A stretch of DNA of 6,412 bases. It comes from an uncultured Alphaproteobacteria bacterium (GTDB lineage Bacteria > Pseudomonadota > Alphaproteobacteria > CAAHEQ01 > UBA3637). Below are positions 1 to 5,862 of this stretch, piece after piece. Position 1 is the stretch's first letter; each line of letters starts with the position of its first letter. The translations under genes and the position numbers were made by a program. A model generated the notes under the pieces. That model ran no database searches. It saw nothing but the letters and a program-made list of their open reading frames with translations, and had not been told where the DNA came from. Location of the stretch: positions 1 through 6,412 of the forward strand of contig CALXTZ010000076.1 of the NCBI GenBank assembly GCA_944391545.1. The letters run 5' to 3'.

Positions 1-653
1 TGATTGACACTCAGGTCGATTTTGATCCGTTGACGCCGAAAGCCGCGGATGCTCTGTTTACGGCTTATGCCGGGTTGTATGATTCATCCATGGAAACGGG
101 CGAAGCCGGTATGTTGCAAGAAATGCGCGATATGGCCGGCAGAATTTGTGACACGCAAAAGGCGGACATTTGCGATTTGGGATGCGGAACGGGGCTGACC
201 GGCGCCGTTTTAAAGGATTTTGCAAAAACGGCCGGATTGACCGGTGTCGATTTGTGTTCGGCGATGTTGGATCGGGCTCTTGATAAGAAAATCTATGACA
301 AAGTTTTCCACAGTGAAAACAGCGCCTTTTTGATGCAAAATCCGAATATGTTCGACTTGATTACGGCAGGAAACGTGTTTTCATACACGCGTTCGTTGGC
401 TGAACAAATCGCGGCCATGAAAACAGCTTTAAAAGTCGGCGGGCATATTTTGTTTACTTTCCGTAAAAATACGTTCAATCGTCAAGAAACATTCCTGTAT
501 CCGCCGTATTATTACCTGTTTACCGAACGGATGGTGAAAAAGGTTGTGGAAGAGGCCGGTTTAGTTGTTAAAGAAATGCGGCCCTTAACGTTGACCGAGC
601 GCGTGGATCAATCCATTGAAATGGTTCTGTGTTCGGCACAAAAGGTAGCTTAA
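1..653 (+). CDS. TPR-type class I SAM-dependent methyltransferase, 3' part (5' end outside window)
   Basis: This is the C-terminal part of a predicted S-adenosylmethionine-dependent methyltransferase; substrate unknown. The frame is open to the left edge (first whole codon ATT at 3-5), so the gene starts outside the window. The first possible start, TTG at 30, has no ribosome binding site and lies inside conserved sequence. SAM-binding motif I, DLGCGTG, is at 174-194, followed by LTGVDL at about 237-254, whose Asp should bind the SAM ribose. The motif IV-like FDLITAGNVFSY lies at about 351-386 and a KVGGHILFTF strand follows. The block ALFTAYAGLYD before motif I, together with DLGCGTGLTG, resembles the methyltransferases that carry N-terminal TPR repeats (COG4976-like); that is recognition from memory. 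Any TPR repeats would lie upstream of the window. No signal peptide or membrane segment is visible. The class is well supported and the TPR subfamily is likely. Stop TAA at 651-653. Confidence 0.85.
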   Translation, partial: IDTQVDFDPLTPKAADALFTAYAGLYDSSMETGEAGMLQEMRDMAGRICDTQKADICDLGCGTGLTGAVLKDFAKTAGLTGVDLCSAMLDRALDKKIYDKVFHSENSAFLMQNPNMFDLITAGNVFSYTRSLAEQIAAMKTALKVGGHILFTFRKNTFNRQETFLYPPYYYLFTERMVKKVVEEAGLVVKEMRPLTLTERVDQSIEMVLCSAQKVA

Positions 654-674
654 AGCATATCTTCCAAAAAATAT

Positions 675-703
675 TTGACAAAATAGTGGACTTCTGATAT
701 AAA
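675..703 (+). promoter_or_regulatory. Sigma70-type promoter upstream of a structured RNA and ssb
   Basis: A perfect -35 hexamer TTGACA (675-680) is followed by a 17-nt spacer and TATAAA (698-703), which matches TATAAT at five of six positions. Transcription should start at about 709-711. That is exactly where the 5' stem of the predicted RNA begins, which supports the call. It either drives a short terminated RNA or is the main promoter of the ssb-gyrA operon read through the terminator at 774-803. No LexA-type box of the alphaproteobacterial form (GTTC-N7-GTTC) was seen beside it. Confidence 0.7.
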
Positions 704-708
704 TAGGA

Positions 709-803
709 TATCAAGAAAGGTTCTCCCCTTTTTATTTCATGTATAATCCTTTTTTGATATGAAGTTGTTCAGGAAAGCCTCTTTCAGTCGAAAGGGGCTT
801 TTT
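709..803 (+). ncRNA. Candidate small RNA or ssb attenuator leader
   Basis: A promoter with a predicted start near 710 and an intrinsic terminator ending at 803 bracket about 95 nt with no convincing reading frame. The 5' end forms a 13-bp stem, 708-720 paired with 748-760, with one G-U pair. It closes a 27-nt loop (721-747) rich in C and U, including TCTCCCC at 722-728. A short linker (761-773) leads to the terminator hairpin. The loop segment CCCCTTT (725-731) is perfectly complementary to AAAGGGG (791-797), the 3' arm of the terminator. The RNA could therefore switch between a terminated and an antiterminated fold. The pairings are visible in the sequence; the existence of the RNA and its role (trans-acting small RNA or cis-acting leader of ssb) are inference. 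It matches no RNA family I recognise. Confidence 0.5.
774..803 (+). terminator. Intrinsic terminator upstream of ssb
   Basis: AAAGCCTCTTT (774-784) pairs with AAAGGGGCTTT (791-801) around the 6-nt loop CAGTCG, with one G-U pair, and runs into a T5 tract (799-803). It can end transcription from the methyltransferase gene, the RNA starting near 710, or both. The 3' arm is almost the same as that of the terminator at 4793-4820. Confidence 0.75.
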
Positions 804-941
804 CCTTATGAAGCCGCCTTCTTAAAAAATCAATCCTTTCAGTGGGTTGAAAAGGGTCAAAAAAAGTACAAAAAAAAGAAAAAAAAGCTTCCTATTTTTG
901 CAAAAAAGAGCTATGTTAATCCTTATCAGGTAACCAAAAAC
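804..941 (+). other. A-tract-rich DNA upstream of ssb, possibly curved
   Basis: No gene is seen here. The stretch holds runs of 6 to 8 A at 824-829, 859-865, 870-877, 879-886 and 902-907, plus the 12-bp palindrome TTTTTGCAAAAA at 895-906. The three central runs are spaced by roughly one helical turn, an arrangement known to bend DNA. A weak -10-like TATGTT (912-917) has no good -35, so a second ssb promoter here is only a guess. Confidence 0.4.
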
Positions 942-954
942 AAAGGAAGAAAAA

Positions 955-1428
955 ATGGCTGGAAGTGTAAATAAAGTGGTGTTGGTCGGCAACTTGGGAC
1001 GTGATCCGGAAATTCGGCATACAAATGCCGGAAAAAAGATTGCCAGTTTTTCAATTGCAACCAGTGACGTTTGGAAAGATACAAACGGACAGCGACAGGA
1101 AAAAACAGAATGGCACCGAATTGTTGTTTTTAATCCCAACATTGCGGATTTCGTGGAAAAGTTCATTCATAAAGGATCTAAAGTTTATTTGGAAGGGGCT
1201 TTGCAAACACGCAAATGGACGGACAATGCCGGCCAGGAAAGATATGTGACCGAAGTTGTCATCGGCCATTACAAAGGGGAATTGGTATTGTTGGATTCTC
1301 GCGGCTCGGATGATGCGATGGGCATGGACCAAAGCGCGGGGATGAGCCCGGATGCCGGTTGGGATTCGACGCCATCTGCGGGGGCGCCTGCTCCGGCAGC
1401 CGATTTCGATGATGAAATTCCGTTTTAG
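955..1428 (+). CDS. ssb: Single-stranded DNA-binding protein
   Basis: SSB coats single-stranded DNA as a homotetramer during replication, recombination and repair, and recruits partner enzymes through its C-terminal tip. The 157-aa product has the full OB fold at about residues 5-112: opening VNKVVLVGNLGRDPE, central EWHRIVVF, then TRKWTD and RYVTEVV. W40, W53, F59 and W88 align with the DNA-stacking aromatics of the E. coli protein (W40, W54, F60, W88). A Gly/Ser/Ala/Pro-rich linker (about 115-150) leads to the acidic tip DFDDEIPF, the canonical partner-binding end. The ATG at 955 is preceded by AAAGGAAG (942-949) at good spacing. The 54-nt gap to gyrA has no terminator and no convincing promoter, so the two are probably cotranscribed, as in many alphaproteobacteria. 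The length is slightly short but normal for the family. Confidence 0.97.
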   Translation: MAGSVNKVVLVGNLGRDPEIRHTNAGKKIASFSIATSDVWKDTNGQRQEKTEWHRIVVFNPNIADFVEKFIHKGSKVYLEGALQTRKWTDNAGQERYVTEVVIGHYKGELVLLDSRGSDDAMGMDQSAGMSPDAGWDSTPSAGAPAPAADFDDEIPF

Positions 1429-1470
1429 TGTTGATTTTTAATACAAATGTTCTGACGATTCTTTTAAAAA

Positions 1471-1476
1471 AGGTGA
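1471..1476 (+). promoter_or_regulatory. Ribosome binding site fixing the GTG start of gyrA
   Basis: AGGTGA at 1471-1476, preceded by a run of A, sits 6 nt before the GTG at 1483. No ATG in frame before the conserved core has a comparable site, so GTG is taken as the start. Confidence 0.7.
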
Positions 1477-1482
1477 TATCAC

Positions 1483-4248
1483 GTGACTGATACAAGTGTG
1501 ACTATTGATACAAGCATTCAGCCGGTAGCGGTTGAAGATGAAATGCGCAAATCCTATTTGGATTATGCGATGAGTGTGATTGTGTCTCGGGCATTGCCGG
1601 ATGTGCGCGACGGGCTTAAACCGGTGCATCGACGGATTTTATTTTCTATGTACGAAAACGGGTACGATTATAATAAACCGTTCAGAAAATCCGCTCGTAT
1701 CGTCGGGGACGTTATGGGTAAATATCACCCGCACGGAGACAGCGCAATTTATGACGCAATGGTTCGGATGGCTCAAGATTTCTCAATGCGCCTGCCGCTT
1801 ATCAGTTCACAGGGGAACTTCGGTTCTATGGACGGCGATAAAGCGGCTGCCATGCGTTATACCGAAGCCCGATTGGCGCCGTCTTCTCATTGGTTGTTGG
1901 AAGACATCGATCGGGACACGGTGGATTTTAGGCCGAACTATGATGAAACATGTGCCGAACCGGTTGTTTTGCCGGCTCGTTTCCCGAATTTGCTGGTCAA
2001 CGGTTCCGGCGGGATTGCCGTCGGGATGGCAACGAATATTGCGCCGCATAACTTGGGCGAAGTATTAAATGCGTGTATTGCCATGATTGACAATCCGGCG
2101 ATAACACCCGAAGAACTGTACGAATTGGTACCGGGTCCGGATTTTCCGACAGGCGGTATTATTTTAGGCCGGGGCGGAGCGCGTTCGGCGGCTTTAACGG
2201 GACGCGGTTCCGTGATTATGCGCGGTCGTTGCTCGATTGAAGAAATTAAAAAAGACAAAACGGCCATTATTGTGACGGAAATTCCGTATCAGGTCAACAA
2301 AGCGGCGATGATTCAACGCATTGCCGAATTGGTTAAGGAAAAAACAATCGAAGGCATTTCGGATTTGCGAGATGAATCCGATCGGCAAGGCGTTCGGGTC
2401 GTCATCGAATTGAAACGGGACGCTCAACCGGATGTTGTTTTGAACCAGCTTTATAAATATACGCCGCTTCAAACCAGTTTTGCAGTCAATTCGTTGGCTT
2501 TGAACAACGGGCGCCCGCAAATCATGAACTTGCAGGATATTTTAAAGGCTTTCATTATTTTCCGTGAAGAAGTCATTCGCCGTCGGACGGTGTTTGAATT
2601 GAATAAAGCGCGCGACAAAGCCCATGTGTTGGTCGGGTTGGCGATTGCCGTTGCTAACATTGATCGTGTGATTGAAATGATCAGAACGGCGGCGGATCCG
2701 AATATTGCCAAAGCGCAATTAATGGAAACAAAGTGGCCGGCTTCGGATGTGGAAAGCCTCATTCAATTAATTGATGAACCGGATCGAAAAGTTATCGAAG
2801 GGCATTATTATCTGTCCGAAACACAAGCAAAAGCGATTTTGGATTTGAAATTACAACGGTTGACCGGTTTGGAACGCGATAAAATTCATGCCGAAGTGAA
2901 TGAATTGGGTGAACAAATTCGGGAATTGTTGTCAATTTTGTCGTCTCATGAAAAGCTGTACGGCATTATGCGCGATGAATTTGTGGCGGTAAAAGAAGAA
3001 TATGCGACGCCTCGACGCACAACGATTGAAGAGGGTGAATTCGACCAAGACATGGAAGATTTAATCCCGCGTGAAGAAATGGTTATTACGGTGACGAATA
3101 CCGGATACATTAAACGGGTGCCGTTGTCGACTTATCACGCTCAAAATCGGGGCGGGAAAGGCCGCTCGGGCATGTCAACGCGCGAAGAAGACCAAGTGTC
3201 GAAGTTGTTTGTGGCATGCACACATGATCCGATTTTGTTCTTCTCTTCTTTGGGCATGGTTTATAAAATGAAAGCTTATCGGTTGCCGGAAGGAACACCG
3301 CAAAGCTTGGGTAAAGCGCTGATTAATCTGTTGCCGTTGGATCAGGGCGAAACCATTACAACGGTTTTGAAGCTGCCTGAAAATCAGGAAGATTGCTCCG
3401 GGTTGTCGGTTATGTTTGCAACTCAATCCGGAAATGTCCGCCGCAACCGGCTGGATGATTTCTATAACGTGATGTCAAACGGTAAGATCGCCATGAAACT
3501 GGACGAAGGCGATCGGTTGGTTGACGTCAATATTTGTAACGAAAATCAAGACATTTTGTTGGCTGCTGCCGGCGGAAAATGTGTCCGCTTCCCGGTAACG
3601 GACGTACGCATTTTTGAATCGCGCGCCTCAACGGGTGTACGCGGTATGAAATTGGCGGCGGGAGACAAAGTGATTTCAATGTCTGTTTTGGAACACGTCA
3701 AAGCCGATATTGACAAGCGGGATGCTTATTTGAAAGCGTCCATTGCTAAACGGCGGGCTTTGACCGGCGATGATGCGGAAGATACCGTGGACATCGAAAG
3801 CACGAATGATGTAACGCTGACGCCGGAAGAATTCGCGCAGATGGAGTCCGAAGAGCAATTCATCTTAACAGTCACTGAACGCGGATATGGAAAGCGCTCC
3901 AGTGCTTACCAATATCGGATTACGTCCAGAGGGACGCAAGGTGTGACCAACATTGATACCGTCAAAGTTCCGGCTGCGGTTGTCGCATCTATGCCGGTTT
4001 CGGATGATAAGCATGTGATGATGGTTACAGATGCCGGAAAACTGATTCGGATGCGCGTTTCTGACATCCGGATTGTCGGTCGGAATTCAAAAGGCGTTAT
4101 TTTGTTCCGTTTGAATGACGATGAAAAAGTGGTTTCTGTTTCTGCCGTTAAGGATTATGAGGATGAACCCGTATCCGAGACCGAAGAAACACCGGTTTCC
4201 GAGAGTGTCGAAACAGTGGGGGAAGAAGTCAATGAAGAAAATAATTAG
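1483..4248 (+). CDS. gyrA: DNA gyrase subunit A
   Basis: GyrA is the breakage-reunion subunit of the A2B2 gyrase, which introduces negative supercoils using ATP hydrolysed by GyrB. The 921-aa product is full length. The winged-helix domain carries the catalytic pair R125-Y126 in AAAMRYTEARL, and Y126 should form the DNA phosphotyrosine link. The quinolone region reads HPHGDSAIYD, with S87 and D91 at the positions of E. coli S83 and D87, so it looks wild type. A tower and coiled-coil region (about 350-500) precedes the C-terminal beta-pinwheel (from about 530). The GyrA box, which identifies gyrase rather than ParC, reads QNRGGKG (554-560), with Asn where Arg or Lys is usual. A charged insertion at about 741-790 resembles the one known in alphaproteobacterial GyrA. 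The tail (about 892-921) is strongly acidic. The start is GTG with a good ribosome binding site. The last 17 nt overlap the next gene, suggesting translational coupling. Confidence 0.98.
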   Translation: MTDTSVTIDTSIQPVAVEDEMRKSYLDYAMSVIVSRALPDVRDGLKPVHRRILFSMYENGYDYNKPFRKSARIVGDVMGKYHPHGDSAIYDAMVRMAQDFSMRLPLISSQGNFGSMDGDKAAAMRYTEARLAPSSHWLLEDIDRDTVDFRPNYDETCAEPVVLPARFPNLLVNGSGGIAVGMATNIAPHNLGEVLNACIAMIDNPAITPEELYELVPGPDFPTGGIILGRGGARSAALTGRGSVIMRGRCSIEEIKKDKTAIIVTEIPYQVNKAAMIQRIAELVKEKTIEGISDLRDESDRQGVRVVIELKRDAQPDVVLNQLYKYTPLQTSFAVNSLALNNGRPQIMNLQDILKAFIIFREEVIRRRTVFELNKARDKAHVLVGLAIAVANIDRVIEMIRTAADPNIAKAQLMETKWPASDVESLIQLIDEPDRKVIEGHYYLSETQAKAILDLKLQRLTGLERDKIHAEVNELGEQIRELLSILSSHEKLYGIMRDEFVAVKEEYATPRRTTIEEGEFDQDMEDLIPREEMVITVTNTGYIKRVPLSTYHAQNRGGKGRSGMSTREEDQVSKLFVACTHDPILFFSSLGMVYKMKAYRLPEGTPQSLGKALINLLPLDQGETITTVLKLPENQEDCSGLSVMFATQSGNVRRNRLDDFYNVMSNGKIAMKLDEGDRLVDVNICNENQDILLAAAGGKCVRFPVTDVRIFESRASTGVRGMKLAAGDKVISMSVLEHVKADIDKRDAYLKASIAKRRALTGDDAEDTVDIESTNDVTLTPEEFAQMESEEQFILTVTERGYGKRSSAYQYRITSRGTQGVTNIDTVKVPAAVVASMPVSDDKHVMMVTDAGKLIRMRVSDIRIVGRNSKGVILFRLNDDEKVVSVSAVKDYEDEPVSETEETPVSESVETVGEEVNEENN

Positions 4249-4771
4249 CTTGGTTTTGGGGTTTTTATTATTCACAACGGGAGGTTATGCGATGGATAAA
4301 GAAAATACATTATATATGGATTTGGATTACGGACGAGTTGTTATTGAACTGTTGCCGGATGTCGCGCCGAATCATGTGGCTCGGATTAAGGAATTGACTC
4401 GTCAGGGATTTTATGACGGATTAAAATTCCATCGGGTAATTGACGGGTTTATGGCGCAAACCGGGGATCCGCTGGGTAACGGCACGGGTGGCAGCGGTCA
4501 AAAATTAAAGGCTGAATTTAATGCAACGCCGCATGTGCGCGGGACTGTTTCAATGGCGCGGGCTTCGGATCCGAACAGCGCGGACAGCCAATTCTTTATT
4601 TGCTTTGACGATGCAACGTTTTTGGACGGGCAGTATACCGTTTTCGGAAAAGTTGTCGAAGGCATGGAATACGTCGATATGATTAAAAAAGGCAATCCCC
4701 AAATGAACGGAACTGTTCAAAATCCGGATGTCATTGTTAAAATGCAGGTTGCTTCTGACGTTAAGGAATAA
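4232..4771 (+). CDS. Cyclophilin-type peptidylprolyl cis-trans isomerase with signal peptide
   Basis: This enzyme catalyses cis-trans isomerisation of Xaa-Pro bonds and helps proteins fold. The 179-aa product begins MKKIISLVLGFLLFTTGGYA, a short Sec signal peptide with a plausible cleavage after GYA, so the main form is probably periplasmic. The cyclophilin domain spans about residues 26-175: FHRVIDGFMAQTGDP (66-80) carries the catalytic Arg, R68, and SQFFICF (119-125) carries the active-site Phe. FLDGQYTVFGKV (130-141) has Phe at the position of Trp121 of human cyclophilin A, as is usual in bacterial enzymes with low cyclosporin affinity. The start ATG at 4232 lies inside gyrA, with GGAAG at 4221-4225 as a modest ribosome binding site. 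A second in-frame ATG at 4292 has a better site and would give a cytosolic form. A prolyl isomerase after gyrA is a common alphaproteobacterial arrangement; choosing between ppiA and ppiB from sequence alone is unsafe. The gene ends in tandem TAA codons. Confidence 0.93.
   Translation: MKKIISLVLGFLLFTTGGYAMDKENTLYMDLDYGRVVIELLPDVAPNHVARIKELTRQGFYDGLKFHRVIDGFMAQTGDPLGNGTGGSGQKLKAEFNATPHVRGTVSMARASDPNSADSQFFICFDDATFLDGQYTVFGKVVEGMEYVDMIKKGNPQMNGTVQNPDVIVKMQVASDVKE
4279..4285 (+). promoter_or_regulatory. Internal ribosome binding site in the isomerase gene
   Basis: GGGAGGT at 4279-4285 lies 6 to 7 nt before the in-frame ATG at 4292 (residue 21 of the secreted form). It is a stronger match to the anti-Shine-Dalgarno sequence than the site before ATG 4232. 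Use of this start would give a product without the signal peptide. It may be coincidental, because the same bases encode Gly-Gly in the signal peptide. Confidence 0.4.
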
Positions 4772-4792
4772 TAAAGCCGTCAAGGCATGTTG

Positions 4793-4820
4793 AAAAGCCC
4801 CTTTGAAAAGGGGCTTTTTT
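4793..4820 (+). terminator. Intrinsic terminator of the ssb-gyrA-isomerase unit
   Basis: AAAAGCCCCTT (4793-4803) pairs perfectly with AAGGGGCTTTT (4808-4818) around the tetraloop TGAA, and the T run continues to 4820. It lies 18 nt after the tandem stop of the isomerase gene and closes the unit. The A-rich left arm gives the complementary strand a T tract too, but no minus-strand gene reads into it. Confidence 0.92.
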
Positions 4821-4903
4821 GTTATAAAATTTCCTATTTGATAAATTACGAAAGACATTTCAATGAGATTCTTATTAAACTTTTTTCTTCTTTTAAAAAA
4901 AGA

Positions 4904-4932
4904 TTGACAAAAATATAAATTCAATATATGAT
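4904..4932 (+). promoter_or_regulatory. Near-consensus sigma70 promoter of the ankyrin-like gene
   Basis: TTGACA (4904-4909), a 17-nt spacer and TATGAT (4927-4932) form a near-perfect promoter. T- and A-rich DNA just upstream (about 4881-4901) could act as an UP element. The predicted start at about 4939 leaves a short leader before the ATG at 4962. A 15-bp dyad, TATATG-ATA-CATATA (4925-4939), covers the -10 element and could be an operator, though such dyads also arise by chance in A+T-rich DNA. Confidence 0.8.
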
Positions 4933-4961
4933 ACATATACAACAAGAAAGAAGGAGATAGA

Positions 4962-5804
4962 ATGTTGGAAATTACATCAGATAAGCGCAAAATTAAAAAA
5001 GGTTTTATTCACGCAATTGATGCAGGCAATGCACAGGAAGTGGAAGAATATTTATTATTGTATCCCACTTTGCTGAATGCGCGGTTTTATTCATCGAAAA
5101 ACGATATGGAATTTAATGCGATGATGCGTGCAGCCGAAAAGGGGCAAGAAGCCGTTATTGATGTTTTGCATGAAAATGAAATTTCGCCCCGTTATGATAC
5201 GGAAGCTTATTTGCTGGCGGTGAAGAACGGACATCGTACTTGTGCCGATAAATTGGATGAAAACGGAACTGTTCGAGTTACCAGTTTGCACATTCAAAAT
5301 TTAATTGAAACCGATGAAGTTGATGTTTTAGCTGCTGTCATGAAACGGAATATCGGCGGCAACATTATTTCCGGCTCTCAAGCTCACGGAATGGGATTGA
5401 CTTTAAGTCATCTTAATCAGTTTTTAACTGAACGGACTGCGGAAATTGCCTATATCTTGACTTATGCCGCACATACCGGGCATGGAAACTTGATTTCGCA
5501 GTTGGAAGAAAAGGGGGTTCCCGTTTGTAAGGCAATGGCATACATGGCCGGTACCGGACAGGTTGAAAATTTGCAGATGATGCAAAAGCATGCCAACGGC
5601 CGAATGAAAGAAGTATTAGAATCCGAACAATTGATGAAATGGGCGGTTTATTATCGAGACAGCGACATAGAACATGAAAAAGCCATACTTCATTTTGGAA
5701 AAAATGGGGCTAAATCCATTCAAAAGGTTATCGCAAGAGACAAGAAAATTTTAGAAAGATCGCGAAATGAGGTTCGTAAGATTCTGGAAGATCGTACTTA
5801 TTAA
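4962..5804 (+). CDS. Ankyrin-like helical-repeat protein of unknown function
   Basis: I do not recognise this 280-aa protein as a named family. The N-terminal third resembles divergent ankyrin repeats. Residues 14-45 (FIHAIDAGNAQEVEEYLL and following), 52-78 (NAMMRAAEKGQEAVIDVL) and 82-101 (AYLLAVKNGHRTCADKL) each show the helix-turn-helix spacing with the central Gly of the ankyrin consensus. A similar pair appears at 163-185 (AYILTYAAHTGHGNLISQL) and 191-209. The C-terminal 30 residues are highly charged and probably helical. There is no signal peptide or membrane segment, so a cytosolic protein-binding role is the reasonable inference. The ATG at 4962 follows AAGGAG (4951-4956) at good spacing, and the gene has its own strong promoter. 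It is monocistronic, bounded by terminators on both sides. Base composition is somewhat more A+T rich than in gyrA, which could mean lineage-specific or acquired DNA. Coding status is strongly supported; function is not. Confidence 0.88.
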   Translation: MLEITSDKRKIKKGFIHAIDAGNAQEVEEYLLLYPTLLNARFYSSKNDMEFNAMMRAAEKGQEAVIDVLHENEISPRYDTEAYLLAVKNGHRTCADKLDENGTVRVTSLHIQNLIETDEVDVLAAVMKRNIGGNIISGSQAHGMGLTLSHLNQFLTERTAEIAYILTYAAHTGHGNLISQLEEKGVPVCKAMAYMAGTGQVENLQMMQKHANGRMKEVLESEQLMKWAVYYRDSDIEHEKAILHFGKNGAKSIQKVIARDKKILERSRNEVRKILEDRTY

Positions 5805-5811
5805 AATTATA

Positions 5812-5839
5812 AAAAAGCCGCTCTTTTGGGCGGCTTTTT
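5812..5839. terminator. Bidirectional intrinsic terminator between convergent genes
   Basis: AAAAAGCCGC (5812-5821) pairs with GCGGCTTTTT (5830-5839). Two more pairs (one G-U) close a TTTT loop at 5824-5827. The T5 tract on the plus strand ends the ankyrin-like gene. The A run on the left gives a T6 tract on the minus strand, which ends the prepilin-like gene. The hairpin lies 7 nt from one stop codon and 23 nt from the other. Confidence 0.92.
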
Positions 5840-5862
5840 CAGGCGACAAATCCGAGTAAGGA

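Noticed and set aside
30..32. TTG as a start for a complete 207-aa methyltransferase
   Set aside because: The frame is open to the window edge, no ribosome binding site precedes it, and the family usually has an N-terminal extension, so the gene is treated as 5'-truncated by the window.
739..762. Seven-codon leader peptide MYNPFLI inside the candidate RNA
   Set aside because: No Shine-Dalgarno sequence lies at usable distance and the codons show no run of one amino acid that would suggest ribosome-based attenuation.
654..954. LexA-type SOS box before ssb
   Set aside because: I looked for GTTC-N7-GTTC and found only isolated GTTC sequences (720-723, 767-770) without a partner at the right spacing.
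759..974. Plus-strand open frame of 71 codons rich in Lys and Phe
   Set aside because: It runs through the terminator hairpin and the A-tracts, which explain the Lys codons, and overlaps the ssb start. No ribosome binding site or domain is visible.
822..1166. Minus-strand open frame of 114 codons opposite the ssb start
   Set aside because: It is antisense to the conserved ssb OB fold and to the A-tracts, which give runs of Phe. It has no recognisable motif.
1700..1770. Quinolone-resistance substitutions in gyrA
   Set aside because: S87 and D91, the counterparts of E. coli S83 and D87, are both the susceptible residues, so no resistance change is seen.
1807..3858. Several antisense and alternate-frame open frames of 60 to 162 codons within gyrA
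   Set aside because: They are shadows of the conserved gyrA frame, without ribosome binding sites or motifs.
4115..4231. Upstream in-frame start of the isomerase gene (218-aa form)
   Set aside because: It would overlap gyrA by more than 130 nt and put a non-signal extension before a clear signal peptide starting at 4232.
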